Assembly: GCA_024277955.1 (NCBI GenBank)
Contig: JAJRUE010000273.1
Span: 1 to 13,860, forward strand
Source of the DNA: Alphaproteobacteria bacterium
GTDB taxonomy: Bacteria; Pseudomonadota; Alphaproteobacteria; Rhodobacterales; Rhodobacteraceae
Reading direction: 5' to 3'
Length of the DNA: 13,860 nt
Positions 13,401 through 13,860 of the stretch are shown one piece after another (position 1 is the stretch's first letter; each line of letters starts with the position of its first letter). The position numbers and the translations under genes are program-made. The notes under the pieces were generated by a model. That model saw only the letters and a program-made list of their open reading frames with translations, was not told where the DNA came from and ran no database searches.

Positions 13401-13860
13401 GCCTTGATGTGATCACAATCGGGCGGGCCTCGGTCGATCTTTACGGCGCGCAGGTTGGCGGGCGGCTTGAGGACATGCGCTCGTTTGACAAGTATATCGG
13501 CGGCTCGCCCACCAATATCGCCGCCGGCACCGCCCGGCTGGGGCTGAAATCGGCGCTGATCACGCGGGTGGGCGACGAACATATGGGCCGGTTCATCCGC
13601 GAAGAACTGCAGGGCGAAGGCGTGGATGTGCGCGGCGTGATCACCGACCCGGCGCGGCTGACGGCGCTGGTGCTGCTGGGCATCCGCGACCGCGCGCATT
13701 TCCCGCTGATCTTCTACCGCGAAAACTGTGCCGACATGGCGCTGTGCGAAGACGATATCGATCCCGACTTCATCGCCCAAGCCGGCTGCGTCGTGGCCAC
13801 CGGCACCCACCTGAGCCACACCAACACCGAAGCGGCGGTGCTCAAGGCGCTGCACCTCGC
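13397..13860 (+). CDS. iolC: 5-dehydro-2-deoxygluconokinase IolC, N-terminal part (runs off the window)
   Basis: The first 154 codons of a PfkB-family kinase that phosphorylates 5-dehydro-2-deoxygluconate in myo-inositol breakdown. Diagnostic segments are DVITIGRASVDLYGAQVGG, the substrate-binding YIGGSPTNIAAGTARLGLKSALITRVGDEHMGRFI and the FYRENCADMAL strand, all characteristic of IolC within the PfkB group. The ATG at 13397 overlaps the ATPase stop, with GGGGGAA just before. The C-terminal ATP site and any fused aldolase-like domain (as seen in some alphaproteobacterial IolC proteins) lie beyond the window. Its coupling to the importer is the main reason for assigning the importer to inositol. 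Confidence 0.88.

Overview
The window looks like a chromosomal stretch of a GC-rich alphaproteobacterium, most likely of the Rhodobacteraceae/roseobacter type. This rests on base composition, codon use, the alphaproteobacterial style of the mer and inositol genes, and half-size (FrcA-like) ABC ATPase architecture. No RNA genes, insertion sequences, integrase genes or CRISPR arrays are visible. The longest stretch without a gene is about 275 bases (2870-3143), and it carries two regulatory sites.

Layout. (1) 1-393: the C-terminal end of a SorC-type sugar-responsive regulator whose start lies outside. (2) 408-2869, minus strand: a metal-handling group read as ArsR-family regulator, VIT/CCC1-type transporter, small DUF2892 membrane protein and CDF zinc-type exporter. 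A near-palindrome sits in front of the arsR gene. (3) 3024-8210: a mercury resistance locus. merR (minus) and merT-merP-merF-like-merA-(small Cys-Cys membrane protein)-(CcdA/DsbD-like protein) (plus) diverge from a classical MerR operator with a 19-bp promoter spacer. A second promoter with the same architecture lies at 3024-3054, in front of an unrecognised membrane protein gene (3144-3848) convergent with merR. That gene is therefore a candidate extra member of the MerR regulon. (4) 8268-13860: an inositol-type sugar region. A Gfo/Idh/MocA dehydrogenase (minus) diverges from an RpiR-type regulator. The regulator is followed by an ABC importer (binding protein, permease, half-size ATPase) and the start of iolC. 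Two near-identical operator-like sites (GGAA-N6-TTCT and its inverse) lie in front of the dehydrogenase and in front of the binding-protein gene.

How the parts work together. In the mer locus, Hg(II) would be bound by MerP in the periplasm, passed to membrane carriers with cysteine pairs (MerT, the MerF-like protein, perhaps the 85-residue protein), and reduced to Hg(0) by MerA under MerR control. The CcdA-like protein suggests an added thiol-electron relay. In the inositol region, the importer brings in a cyclitol or sugar, the dehydrogenase oxidises it or a relative, and IolC phosphorylates a later intermediate, with the RpiR protein as the likely repressor. The most novel aspects are the second MerR-type promoter and the two atypical distal genes of the mer operon.
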